Below, piece after piece: positions 21,597-30,688 of a stretch of DNA of 64,000 nt (position 1 is its first letter; each line of letters begins with the position of its first letter). Below the pieces are notes generated by a model. The model did no database searches and was not told the origin of the DNA. It was given only the letters and a program-made list of their open reading frames with translations. The stretch is from Fulvia fulva. Lineage: Eukaryota > Ascomycota > Dothideomycetes > Mycosphaerellales > Mycosphaerellaceae. The position numbers and the translations under genes were made by a program. The stretch lies in the NCBI RefSeq assembly GCF_020509005.1, contig NC_063024.1, positions 1,922,001 through 1,986,000 on the forward strand, written 5' to 3'.

Positions 21597-22286
21597 GGAT
21601 CTCTTTTATTATCGATTTAAGTATATAGGCGATCAGGCTGGCCGCCTTAGGCTAATATAGGTATATTAGGGTCTAGTAGGGGAGTATAGGACGTTCTTAT
21701 CTAAATATACCGCCGGCTTAGCGCTTAGCTTTATATTTAGAGTTTTCTTAGGTAGCTTTTCTATATCTTAGATTTATACTCGCTAAGGTTCTTATAAGTG
21801 GACCCGTACTTAGTCACGTGATTAATAATCACGTGACTGGGCACGTGATCAAGCACGTGACTGGGCACGTGATCAAGCACGTGACTAATATTTCCTAGCC
21901 CCGGGCTAGGAAACATCTAGACACCTATATCCTTAATATTATTATACCTACGATACTTATATATAGATATACGCTATCTAGCTAGGTCCTTCTTCGTCGT
22001 CTTATATAACTTACCGCCTTCTACTACTACCTAACTCGTACCTATTTAACAAAAGAGAATAATTCTGAATCGTATAAGAGTATTAAGTTCACTAGTTCTC
22101 TATTTGATAGTAGTGAAAACGATTAATAAAGAATGCGAGTTAGTCGTGCCAAGACAAAATTCCTAGCTTACTAGTGTTCCTAGCTTACTAGTGCTTTACG
22201 TTATAGATAGGGGGGTATTTATGATAGGGTATACGCGATTATATAGGAATTAGCTCATTTACTCTAGCGTACGAGCTAAGGGGGTG
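21597..22286. repeat. RIP-mutated repeat remnants, with a related LTR fragment
   Basis: No gene is seen. About 21790-22044 resembles the 9913 LTR family (shared CACGTG, TAGGAAACAT and CTACCT...CTATTTAACA segments) and carries six CACGTG motifs at 21815-21883. The rest is AT-rich sequence of unknown origin, with a short direct repeat (TTCCTAGCTTACTAGTG) near 22160-22190. Confidence 0.55.
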
Positions 22287-22493
22287 TGTCGCGATCCGAG
22301 CGTATATATAGGCAATAGCCTATTATTAAAACTTGAGGCCACGTACGCTAAGAATCAGGTGACTGATTAGTCACCTACAGCCTCTTCAAGAGCAACACCT
22401 GTCCATTCTAGATAGACACATGCAATACACACTCTGCTTTTGAAACACCCTATATGAGCCCGTACAATAACTTCTCACACAAATAACGTGATA
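22287..22493 (+). repeat. Solo LTR of the third Copia family (Copia-C)
   Basis: A 207-bp sequence starting TGTCGCGATCCGAGCG, the same length and order as 58757-58963. It is much less RIP-mutated than that copy. No clear target duplication was found. Confidence 0.75.
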
Positions 22494-22738
22494 GCACGAA
22501 CACGCGCTACAGCACATTTTACTCCTAACAGTCTTGTAGGCAGCGCCTAAGCTTGAGAAAGGATAGCAGTGTAAGATACAATTTTGTTACGAACTACGCC
22601 GTTTATCTGGCTATAGAAATCTGTAGCTATCTACGTTCGCACCTACACCTGCGTCTTCTAGGCCGCTAATAACGATTTTGCTCACGATTGAGGGTAATAC
22701 AACAGCCCTCCAGCAGTACATGAACGACCCCTGTTCAC

Positions 22739-23839
22739 TCAATATGTTCGCACCAGCTTCTGCATGTTATATTCCCCCGCTGTGACATCATCATATTGCA
22801 AAGAATTTTTGGTCTCAAACTCCGGCAGAACGCAGACTGGTTCCTTCCGATCTGGTTTACCGAAGAATGCGATGGAAAAGCGCTCAGGGACGGCATCTGG
22901 GGGGCCTCCGATGTTCGAATGTGTCGGCGCAGTAACTTTGTGATTTGCTGATTTGAGGAGCCCGCCGGTCCAGTGTTGTAAGCAATCACCCACATTGAGG
23001 ATAACTTCGTGGGGCTTTGAGACGACAGGGTGGAAGACTCGCTCTTCTCGCTGATCTTCAACATACAATCCGCCTACATCATCTTGCAGCAGAAAGGTGA
23101 GAGTACCGAAATCGCTATGCTCAGCGATCCGGACGTTCCCACCGCCCCCTTTCAAAAGATCAATCTGACCTCAGGATAGTGAAGTAGGCGGAACTCATGC
23201 TCCTGGCCGTGATGCTTCTTGACGAAGAGATCGTTTGGAACACCAAGACCCATGGCTACGCACTCAAGGACAATCTTCAAGCATGCGTGATGTCGTGCAA
23301 ACGCTCTTTCCATCATGGGCCGGAAGCCAGGCAAGTACTGTGGACATGGCCAAATGTTCGGGAATTCGTGGTCCTCGGTGCTCCCCATATCATAAGTTTC
23401 CTAGCCTCGTCAGCTTGTATGTCACTGGCAGAGCATGACAACTCTTGGATACCTTCACGTCTTTGACTGCAGGCATCCGATAGACGCCCTTTTCGAAGCC
23501 ACTGATCCCGGAGATCGATTCTTGGCCCACATAGCTATATCCTCGGTGAGGATAAGGAGCTTGCGGGTGCGGTGCCGACAGTTTCTGGACATCGCTCAAG
23601 CGGAAAAAGCAACGAGTCTAAACTTTCTGATGAGCTTTACGTTATATCTCGTACTTGAGGTCGGACAACATACCAAATCAAAGAGCTCGTCGATCTCACG
23701 ATTTGACGAATCCAGTGACGCGGAGGCTAGCAACCAATTCAGCCGAAAACGCAGCCTTCTCGTCTGGTGTCCCCTGGGCGTATCGCGAGAAATCCAGAGT
23801 ATCAATGTGGTCGTCTTGAACACAGGCCATCCTTTGCAT
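22739..23839 (-). pseudogene. 2-oxoglutarate/Fe(II) oxygenase, isopenicillin-N-synthase-like, frame-broken
   Basis: Family members oxidise small molecules using 2-oxoglutarate and Fe(II). Probable start ATG 23839 (MQRMACVQDD). Two introns can be placed: 23618-23673 (GTATGT...TTTAG) and 23401-23452 (GTATCC...GCTGAC...CTAG). Between them lies APHPQAPYPHRGYSYVGQE, typical of the family. The C-terminal domain keeps the iron ligands HSD (AEHSDFGTLTFLL) and H (SANHKV) and the 2-oxoglutarate residues RFS (PERFSIAFF). Two breaks spoil the frame: near 23700, where the conserved segment after TGFVK (usually containing NHG) is missing and the frame changes; and near 23160-23175, after HYPEV, where one base seems lost. 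Sequencing error is possible for either. Confidence 0.65.
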
Positions 23840-24325
23840 CTTGACTCGAGGTGATGATTCTCTTGTGCATGGAGACTCACTGGAAATTGCCTCCTGGACC
23901 ATTGGACTTTTAAATCTCGAACATTCCTGAGCGCACCGAGATCAAGTGATGTCAGTGAACGGTAGGCAGGTGAAACATCCCACATCAATATGCAAAGGTG
24001 ATCCAGGAAGCATGAGCGGTAACATAGGTACGTCGAGCCATATATGCAGAAACAGTTAGGTAACCTGGTATGCTCAGCTTCTAGCGTGGGAAAAGTCCTA
24101 TAGATTGAGTCAAACAGTGGGATTGGCCGCTGATTCAGAAGATTATTGAGAAGGACTGCATAATCGACGAAGTATCATGTCAAATGGTCAGTCTGTCAAG
24201 AGATTCCTGGCCGTAGCTATGCATAGGCTCTCGGGCTGAGAGCCGTCCCGCGTTGTGGTGCATGTAGCATTCCGGGGAAGAATATGCGCTAAGAACCCGG
24301 AGATCTTTCTTAGAACTCAGGATGT
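23840..24325. other. Intergenic stretch, nothing recognised
   Basis: Upstream of the broken oxygenase gene. Ordinary base composition, and no supported ORF, RNA or repeat. Confidence 0.5.
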
Positions 24326-24326
24326 A

Positions 24327-24505
24327 CAGTGAGACCTCCGTTATAATGATGCGCCGCGGCAGAGCCGATGTATCGCTATAATGGAAATATCGTTCTACAG
24401 GGCGCCCAAATTGGTGGTGTTGACCCCTGCGTGGACTTCCAGATTGTATCGTTACAACGGAGATATCGTTATTCGGAGTAACGCTATAACGGAAGATCTA
24501 CTGTA
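24327..24505. mobile_element. Possible fragment of a pogo/Fot-like DNA transposon end
   Basis: Begins after a TA with CAGTGAGACCTCCGTTATAA and contains several related units: CGTTATAAT, TCGCTATAATGGAAATATCG, CGTTACAACGGAGATATCG and CGCTATAACGG. Such sub-terminal repeats resemble the ends of fungal Tc1/pogo elements as I recall them. No transposase and no opposite inverted end were found. A 157-codon ORF at 24381-24854 crosses it, is not family-like, and is not called. Confidence 0.35.
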
Positions 24506-25018
24506 TGTCGAAACCTGCAGCTCGCAAGTAGAATCAATCGGACAGTTGCTGCTCCGTAGACACGCAGGATCAGCAATACGAACGAACGACCGACACTCGA
24601 CTACAGTCTGTCTCACTCGAAGGCAATTCGTTCGCTCCCATACCGTTTTCAAGCACTGTACCGCGAGACTAGTACTACGGTGGATGACCATGTGGGAATC
24701 CCTCGTGTTGTATGTTTTGTTCTATTTGTCGCAGTCTTGCTTGTGGGTGGCCCGAGCTTCGGCGGTGAGTGAATCACCGGGATGTGGCCGAGCAAGATTT
24801 TTCAGACCCGGCACTCGGGTTATCACGACTTTCTGTGCCATGGCAGTACTCTGATTGGATGCTATCCGTCGTGTATGTCGAAAGCGCACTGTAGGTGTTT
24901 CGTGTTCTTTTTGCTCAGTACGGCCGGCCCCATTGTGAGATGACATATTGGAAAAAGAGACAGTGAAACATCATGTCGGCCTATTACGGGCTTCAAATCC
25001 TAGCAAATGGACGCCAAA

Positions 25019-25142
25019 GCCTCTATAGCTCAGTCAGTACTACGTTGAGTTGTGCTGTTGAGCGATCATACTGACAACCCGCAGGTGGTAGAGCGCATCA
25101 CTAGTAATGATGAGGTCTTCGGTTCGACTCCGAATGGAGGCA
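25019..25142 (+). tRNA. tRNA-Thr (anticodon AGU) with a 52-nt insert in the D-loop
   Basis: Acceptor stem GCCTCTA/TGGAGGC (25019-25025 with 25135-25141; one T-G pair) with discriminator A at 25142. D-stem GCTC/GAGC (25028-25031, 25091-25094). Anticodon stem CATCA/TGATG around loop CTAGTAA with anticodon AGT at 25103-25105. Variable loop of 5. T-stem TTCGG/CCGAA around TTCGACT. The B box GGTTCGACTCC is perfect. The D-loop is 59 nt instead of 7. Deleting 25033-25084 leaves AGTGGTA, a standard D-loop. The insert splits the A box, though TAGCTCAGTCAG still resembles one with a single mismatch. There is no insert at the canonical 37/38 site. It may be a working gene with a novel intron, or a pseudogene. 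Confidence 0.85.
25033..25084 (+). other. Intron-like insert in tRNA-Thr D-loop
   Basis: 52 nt starting GTCAGT, with ACTGAC 10 nt before the terminal CAG: the 5' splice, branch and 3' splice signals seen in the protein-gene introns of this window. GTCAGTA (25033-25039) and TACTGAC (25069-25075) can form a 7-bp perfect stem. Because GT flanks both ends, the exact edges are ambiguous by 2 nt. Confidence 0.6.
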
Positions 25143-25163
25143 TGTTCGCATGCTTGGTCTCCC

Positions 25164-25168
25164 TTTTT
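25164..25168 (+). terminator. RNA polymerase III terminator of tRNA-Thr
   Basis: Run of five T on the + strand, 22 nt after the tRNA end. This is a standard Pol III stop signal and suggests the locus kept its tRNA transcription unit. Confidence 0.6.
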
Positions 25169-25439
25169 GCTTGCGCTAGGATCCAATTGCATTTTTGCCA
25201 TTGCAGTGTGATTGGTGATTGTCGTGCTTTTCACGGTGTAGAGACTGGCAAAGTGATAGAGAGAGGGTGCTTTGAACCATGATCGTGGTTGCTGAGGTGT
25301 TCTGTGAGCCTCCTTTTTTGCCGACGGGCCCAATGCTCGTCCTGAGTACCTTACTGAAGCCTCATTCGAGATGTTCTCGTATCGGTCTCTACCCACCGCA
25401 GTTCCTGGCCCACATTGTCGCGCGAATTCGATTGATCAT

Positions 25440-26480
25440 CTACAACTCCTGCCACAAGATAGACAGAGCGTTTGCACAAGAGAGGCAACTCCTTATGGCG
25501 CTACTCCTCGATAGCCTTACGTTGGGCGAAGCCATCCACCAGTCGTCTCCGAAGGTATGATACGCGAGCCAAGTGATATATGCTTCTATCACGAATGGAG
25601 ACGCCAGAAGACAAACAAAGGTGAGATCCACTGATGCGCCGATGTAATCATGCTGCCGCGCCTCAGGGATGCCCTTGAACAAGAATAGTGCCGCATTGAC
25701 AGCCTGAATGGCGCAAAGCCCCTTCGTAGCGGCATAGTCAAGGCGGTCGTAGCAGTTGAACAATGGCACGCGGCAAATTGGACATGCTCTCTGGTATAAC
25801 TTGCCCAGAAGATCCAGACAGCCGATGCAGAATTGATGACCCCGAGGCAGATTGGCAACGGGATGTTCGCTGTCCAGGCAAGTTCTGCACTCTTCATCGT
25901 CCCTAGGCTCAACAGTCTTCAAATCGCGCATGAATGTCGCATGGCTTGGCAATTCGAGAGCGTCGAAAGACCCGGGGAGGCATGTGTAGACCGTGTATCC
26001 TATGGCCCGACTCAATGCCCACAGCGGCTTCGGTAAGTACCAGAGACTCAGACATGCAGTCCAGACGCCGATGTCGCGGAGTCGCAGTTGCCAGGACCTT
26101 CCTCGCTAGAAGACGAAGAGAAGGCACAAGACCGCGAACACGAGCGCTTGCACGTATGGCAGCAAGTCCTCGAACTTGGGCCGTGTGTTGACATATCTGA
26201 TAGTCACGGGCTTGATAGTGTATCGCTCCATGGCGGTGGTGTAGCTGCGACAAATTTGGAGCGTGATGATAGGTTGTCCTTTGACCCAGAAGCGTGAGAT
26301 AGATGTGTTAGGTCCGAGGATTATTGTATAAGAATGTCGGATCGTAGTGCAGCGACACGTCCTGGAGGAGGTAAAAGTTGTGCTTCAGAGGGTCGTTGTG
26401 TCGCAGCAGGGCGAAGATGGTGTTGACCTTCGTGCTGCCCGCTGGAAGTACCGCGCGGTCACTCCTTTATGTATTTCAAC
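25440..26480 (-). pseudogene. RING-type zinc finger membrane protein, decayed
   Basis: Reading the minus strand from about 26480, a coding-like segment (ALLRHNDPLKHNFYLLQDV...) is followed near 26290-26300 by a one-base frame change at NNP/GPNTS. The new frame then runs through FWVKGQPIIT, an ATG at 26231 and a hydrophobic segment (ALVFAVLCLLFVF). A TAG near 26106 breaks it before it continues to 25440. The continuing part holds a RING-like finger (CRTC...LPRGHQFCIGC...CPIC), in which the usual Cys before His is Arg, and two hydrophobic segments. The TAG could instead end a 48-nt in-frame intron (GTGCAA...CTAG), but the donor is poor and no branch site is seen. Homologous text may reach upstream to 26785. 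A RING would act as a ubiquitin ligase; activity here is doubtful. Confidence 0.5.
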
Positions 26481-26768
26481 ATTCGAGGTCATGAGTGACT
26501 GTGTGATAGCTTCCAGGTTGCTATGCCACCAGGGTCATGGTTGGTCTGAAGCGCTGATGATCTTCGATGATCGTGATTGGACAGGGTGCTCAGCACAGCC
26601 TCAGTGTGCCAACCAGCTGAGTCTGGGTATGAGAGCTTGAGCTCAACGTCGATACACCAGTGATGACCAAAGAGATCAAATGTTGCCTTGGATATCCACA
26701 CTTGCCGGCGAGAGCGAGAAGCTGGCTCGTCTTTTGCGCATGACACGGCATGCAATGCTGCTGCCTTA

Positions 26769-27971
26769 TCAATGTCCAGCCGCATGGTTGTGAATGTGCG
26801 GATACATCCCAGCGTCGTCAGAGCCTATTCCCGAAACGGTGTCATCTGCAATTGTCGTCGCACCTGTGAGAAGACTTGTCCTGACCTTCTCGTCGCTACC
26901 TCGTCTGATGGCATCGTCCATTTCCAAGTCGAGATATCTGCCGAGCTCCTCTACCAGCAATCTCTGCTCTTTCACTACCATTGGGCTCCACACCTCCTTT
27001 ACAAAGCTCATGCTCTCCGTCGCATTCTTCCTCCCTTCCCACATCAGCTCCCACTTCGCCAATGTCTCACCATCCTGGAAGCAGATCCCATAGAACCTGC
27101 ACAAGCTCTCCTGCTCAGGAACGCAATCGACAGCCTCTCTCAGGAAGAGCCACGGCCACATGTGCTCCCAGACACGGCCAGTGAAGTAATCGTGCCAATC
27201 GCTCATCTTCAACCACTCCTGACTCCACTCATACTGGCTTCTGTCCCTGCTCCGTATCTTGTCTCTTGTCACTGCGAACTGCGAGCAACAGGGACCTGCC
27301 ACGATCTCCGGAGCAGGAGGATCATCTCGGAAGTTATCAGACCAAGCCCATGCCACGAATGGCTCTTCTCTCTCGTTCCAGTCGTCTGGTGTCTTCGTGG
27401 TATTGATCCATGCAGGACACGCATCTTTCCAGCCGGTCTTTAGATTGAAGTAGCCTCTTTCCATCACAGCAGTCAGGTTGAGCCTGGACAGCGCAGTAGA
27501 CATGCTCTGCTGCAAGACCCCATCCATATGCCATGGGTGCTCCTCAGAATGCGTGAAGATCGTGATGTCCGGGAGGTCATCGTAGAAGTCGTACATGTAC
27601 GTATGGTACATCAAGGCCTCGCGACCTTTGTTAAGGATTGGAGGACGGTATCGCGCATTCGGATCGTCGCTAACATATCGAATGATGTTGAGGTTCGGGA
27701 TGGGAAGCTTCTTGGTCCAGGATATGTCGTCCTTGGCTTGTGACGCGATCACCAGGTTGACTGAGATGTTCGGATCCAGGTATGTGGTCGGAGGGTAGAC
27801 TGCCTTGCGATGTATCGCAGTGGACAGAACATTGTGGTGGAACGCTGGGATAACACGGAGTGTTAAAATGTAGACAATTGAGAGGACAGGAAGCAGCAGT
27901 ACGAGAGATCTAAGGCTGTTTGAGGAACGAAAGGGAACAATCATGGCTTTGCATCTGCAAAGCTGTCGCAT
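26769..27971 (-). CDS. DUF3431-like type II membrane protein (400 aa)
   Basis: A single-exon gene. A short basic N-terminus is followed by one membrane segment (about residues 20-42, LRSLVLLLPVLSIVYILTL), then a lumenal or extracellular domain. Conserved features match fungal DUF3431 proteins as I know them: LVIASQAKDDISW, YVSDDPNARY, NKGREALMYHTYMYDFYDDL, GPCCSQFAVTR and FTGRVWEHMW. There are several NxT/S sites. The family is uncharacterised and glycosyltransferase-like at best; I assign no reaction. A second in-frame ATG at 27944 is an equally possible start. Confidence 0.8.
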   Translation of the reverse strand: MRQLCRCKAMIVPFRSSNSLRSLVLLLPVLSIVYILTLRVIPAFHHNVLSTAIHRKAVYPPTTYLDPNISVNLVIASQAKDDISWTKKLPIPNLNIIRYVSDDPNARYRPPILNKGREALMYHTYMYDFYDDLPDITIFTHSEEHPWHMDGVLQQSMSTALSRLNLTAVMERGYFNLKTGWKDACPAWINTTKTPDDWNEREEPFVAWAWSDNFRDDPPAPEIVAGPCCSQFAVTRDKIRSRDRSQYEWSQEWLKMSDWHDYFTGRVWEHMWPWLFLREAVDCVPEQESLCRFYGICFQDGETLAKWELMWEGRKNATESMSFVKEVWSPMVVKEQRLLVEELGRYLDLEMDDAIRRGSDEKVRTSLLTGATTIADDTVSGIGSDDAGMYPHIHNHAAGH

Positions 27972-28516
27972 ACATTGTTGACAAGATCGACGATGTCGAG
28001 CGAGGTTCGTGTCCCGTGGAAGTGAAGCGACACCAGCAGAGCAGGGAAAGGAGAGGCTTGAGTTTCACGGCCTTCAATCTGCCAGCTAGAGCTTAGTGAG
28101 GCCATCGTCAATATTCAACGGGCAGAAGTTCCTCCGCAAGCACCTTCCATGGCGATCATCTTCTTCTACCTCCCATGTCCTTTCGCTCCATCACAAACAT
28201 CAACTCTCGCATGCCATCTCGTCGTTGCAACATCTCAACCAACGGCTATGTGTATGGGACCGCTTGGATGCGTAGCCTTGAGACAGCACATGCCACGCGG
28301 TTGAGCATGATGAAGGATGCTCTCTTCGACCGCATGAGCCGTCCAAGCCGTACTGCTGTCTCTTTGTAGATCTGGAGAGTGTCTTGAAGTTAGGTTTGGC
28401 CCTTCCATGCAGCCGTCGGCTACGAGTATTCTCGAGCGTCACTTATTACTCCGACGGCGGGGCAACAGCACAATGGAGGATGGAAAAGCGCCAACATCCA
28501 CACACATCTCACGATA
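27972..28516. other. Divergent intergenic region
   Basis: 545 bp between two divergently transcribed genes; likely holds both promoters. No defined motif or repeat recognised. Confidence 0.5.
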
Positions 28517-29376
28517 ATGCCAGGAACGCTCATCCTGTACGACTGCCCGAGCCGCTTCGGTACTGGTACTACGTGGAGTCCTAACACTTGGAAGAGTCGG
28601 TGTTGCCAATACGTCTTGCGCGATCTGGAGCACTAGCCAACTGACACCATCACAGCTCGCCTGTTGTTGAACTTCAAAGGCATACCGTACGAGACGAAAT
28701 GGATACACGGACCATTCGCAGATACAGCTGCACCTTTGTACGGGCTACGTCCTCCGTACCACAGCCGATTCACGCACTGACATGTACCTGAAGAGGCATC
28801 GAGGCCCATGACCCATCGTTCGGAGCATTGGCGCCTCACACCATTCCGTTCGTGACCTTCCCGGGTGGAAGACATCTAATGGATTCAAAGAAGATCGCAT
28901 TGGCGCTCGAAGAGGCGTATCCACCACCAGACTACCCATCAGCACATCTTGAAGTCCCCGTCCTTGCTCGTGTTGAGCAGGCTCGACTTGCTACGATGAA
29001 GTACTTGCAAGCTATTCTCGTACCCCGAATGCCCCGCGAGGTCTTGACGGGTACCGACATCCAGTTTCACCGCAACGCTCGCCTCAAGACGTATGGCATG
29101 CCATTAGAAGAGTACGAGGCAAAGTTTGGAGGCGAGCAAGCGTGGGAGAAGGCTGCACCTGGCTTGCAACAGCTTGTCGATGTTCTCAAAGAAGACCCAA
29201 GTGGACCATTCTGTCTTGGCTCGACACCGAGTTATGCCGACTTCATCATCGCAGCAATGTTGGAATTCGCGAGATGTGTGGGTGGTGGGAATTTGGAGAG
29301 ATTCTTCGAGTTTGACAAAGTATTCGAGAGCCTCTTTGTGGCGTGTGGCCCTTGGCTCAAGCGCAACGACGTTTGA
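28517..29376 (+). CDS. Glutathione S-transferase-like protein (247 aa, three exons)
   Basis: Exons 28517-28595, 28656-28737 and 28794-29376 give a continuous 744-nt frame. Introns: 28596-28655 (GTCGGT...CTGAC...ACAG, 60 bp) and 28738-28793 (GTACGG...ACTGAC...GAAG, 56 bp). Splicing restores SPNTWKTRLLLNFKGIPYET, the N-terminal thioredoxin-fold signature of fungal UstS-type GSTs, then FVTFPGGRHLMDSKKIALAL (cis-Pro/Ser region). An all-helical C-terminal domain follows, with FCLGSTPSYADFIIAAMLEF. Such enzymes conjugate glutathione or act in secondary metabolism. The substrate is unknown, and no metabolite cluster surrounds it. Confidence 0.85.
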
Positions 29377-29839
29377 GAGGACATTGACCTACACCAGATG
29401 AGGTGTGGTATGCTAGTAATCGAAGCTTGAGCCTACAAGGCACCTCTAGCTCCGATGACATGTCTTGGCGGAAACATTCGATGCTCTCCAAAGGTCCTGG
29501 ACGGTAATCAAAGCATGTCCTCATTTCAGCTGATAGTCATCAACTAGCAGACTGTATCCTCAAGGCGATTAATATAACTAGCCCGTCACTTTCACACCTA
29601 TCTTCCGATCTCAACACTCACGATGAAGCCAGCTTACCTCGGAATTCTGATCCCTCTTCTGATCATCTTAACCCTGGCAACTATCATCGGTATCATAATC
29701 TGGCGATCGCAGACCAGTGTTAGCAGGACTGCAGGACGCCGAGGAGACAGTACTGGAAGTGGTGAAGAGGTCTAGCCAAGTAGACCGCGCTGCCGCCTCA
29801 AAATCTCCCTCAAATATCAACGCTGCCTTTATCGAGACG
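29377..29839. other. Intergenic region with a short membrane-segment ORF
   Basis: A small ORF starts at ATG 29623 and encodes a strongly hydrophobic N-terminus (MKPAYLGILIPLLIILTLAT and onward), ending at a TAG near 29773. It overlaps, in another frame, the upstream extension of the next gene. It may be a lost 5' exon, a frameshifted start of that gene, or a separate small protein. Confidence 0.35.
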
Positions 29840-30688
29840 ATGATTGCACGACAGACACACCAAGCCTCGACGGCACAGGCTTCTCTGGAGAAGATCTTGC
29901 GCGACCAAGCAAAGAACCGACCGAGCCTCAGCAGCAGTCAAGGCTCGAACTACGAGAGCACACCCTCGAGGGAAGACGCTGTTATTGAAAATGTTTTGTC
30001 CTGCGTTACTGCAAAGCCAACACGATCCACACTCAGCAACGATAGCTACAGCAGAGAGGAGCGGATCCGGAGCTTTGTCGAATATGCTACATGTATCGAC
30101 TACCAAGTCAAGCCAAGGGTAGGTCTCTCGCAAGAAGAACGTCAATACTTTGCGCGCATTAACGACTGGATCCTGGAATGTCACAGTATCCTTCTCCACC
30201 CAACGCAGGACGATCGAGAGAAGAGTCGACTTATCAACTACATCTGGGGCCACGTCCACGAGCCATCCTATCGAGCAAACATAAGACCGGAATATACCGT
30301 GCGGGCCATCACCAGATTCTTCCAGTATCAGGTGTCTGGCAAGTACAAGGGCTGTGTCTGGGAAGTCATGAAAGATAGAGGCATCGGCGCACTTGCCCAC
30401 AAGTTGAGTACTGACATCTACGAGCTGATCCCTGCTGTCTTCAAGTGCCGCCCTTCGGATCTTGGGAGCTCTGTCCTGCGCCACGCTAAGAGCTGCCGAG
30501 ACGACTTCTTCCTTGCTGTCAATCGACCGGATGAGGTGCCATCGTGTCCGGATGCTTGGTCCTATCACAAGCAGGTCTGGTTCAGGCCCAATCAGATTGG
30601 TAAAGAGATAGCTAGAGAGATAGCTGCGGTCGAAGGGAAGGTGAAGGTAGAAGGAAAGGTGGAGGCAGGAACGTGTGCAATCATGTAA
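29840..30688 (+). CDS. Unknown protein with C-terminal CaaX box (282 aa)
   Basis: I do not recognise the family. The frame is open from 29695, but the first ATG is at 29840. The N-terminal part is polar and Gln/Ser rich (about residues 1-70). The middle is Arg-, Trp- and Tyr-containing and probably folded (EYTVRAITRFFQYQVSGKYK). The C-terminus has a lysine-rich stretch (GKVKVEGKVEAG) and ends CAIM. C-A-I-M with a final Met fits a farnesylation CaaX motif, so membrane attachment is inferred. An ATG-initiated ORF in another frame just upstream encodes a hydrophobic segment; a 1-nt change would fuse the two. An antisense ORF of similar length is present but lacks these features. Confidence 0.6.
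   Translation: MIARQTHQASTAQASLEKILRDQAKNRPSLSSSQGSNYESTPSREDAVIENVLSCVTAKPTRSTLSNDSYSREERIRSFVEYATCIDYQVKPRVGLSQEERQYFARINDWILECHSILLHPTQDDREKSRLINYIWGHVHEPSYRANIRPEYTVRAITRFFQYQVSGKYKGCVWEVMKDRGIGALAHKLSTDIYELIPAVFKCRPSDLGSSVLRHAKSCRDDFFLAVNRPDEVPSCPDAWSYHKQVWFRPNQIGKEIAREIAAVEGKVKVEGKVEAGTCAIM

Noticed and set aside
21428..21628. A short + strand ORF across the LINE/LTR junction
   Set aside because: Crosses the LINE tail, its target duplication and an LTR end, so it is not a gene.
21815..21883. CRISPR-like regular repeats
   Set aside because: Spacing is 12 bp with no unique spacers, the organism is a fungus, and the unit is an E-box palindrome in an LTR.
24381..24854. A 157-codon ORF on the + strand
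   Set aside because: It runs through the transposon-end repeats and then through sequence without protein-like features; probably chance.
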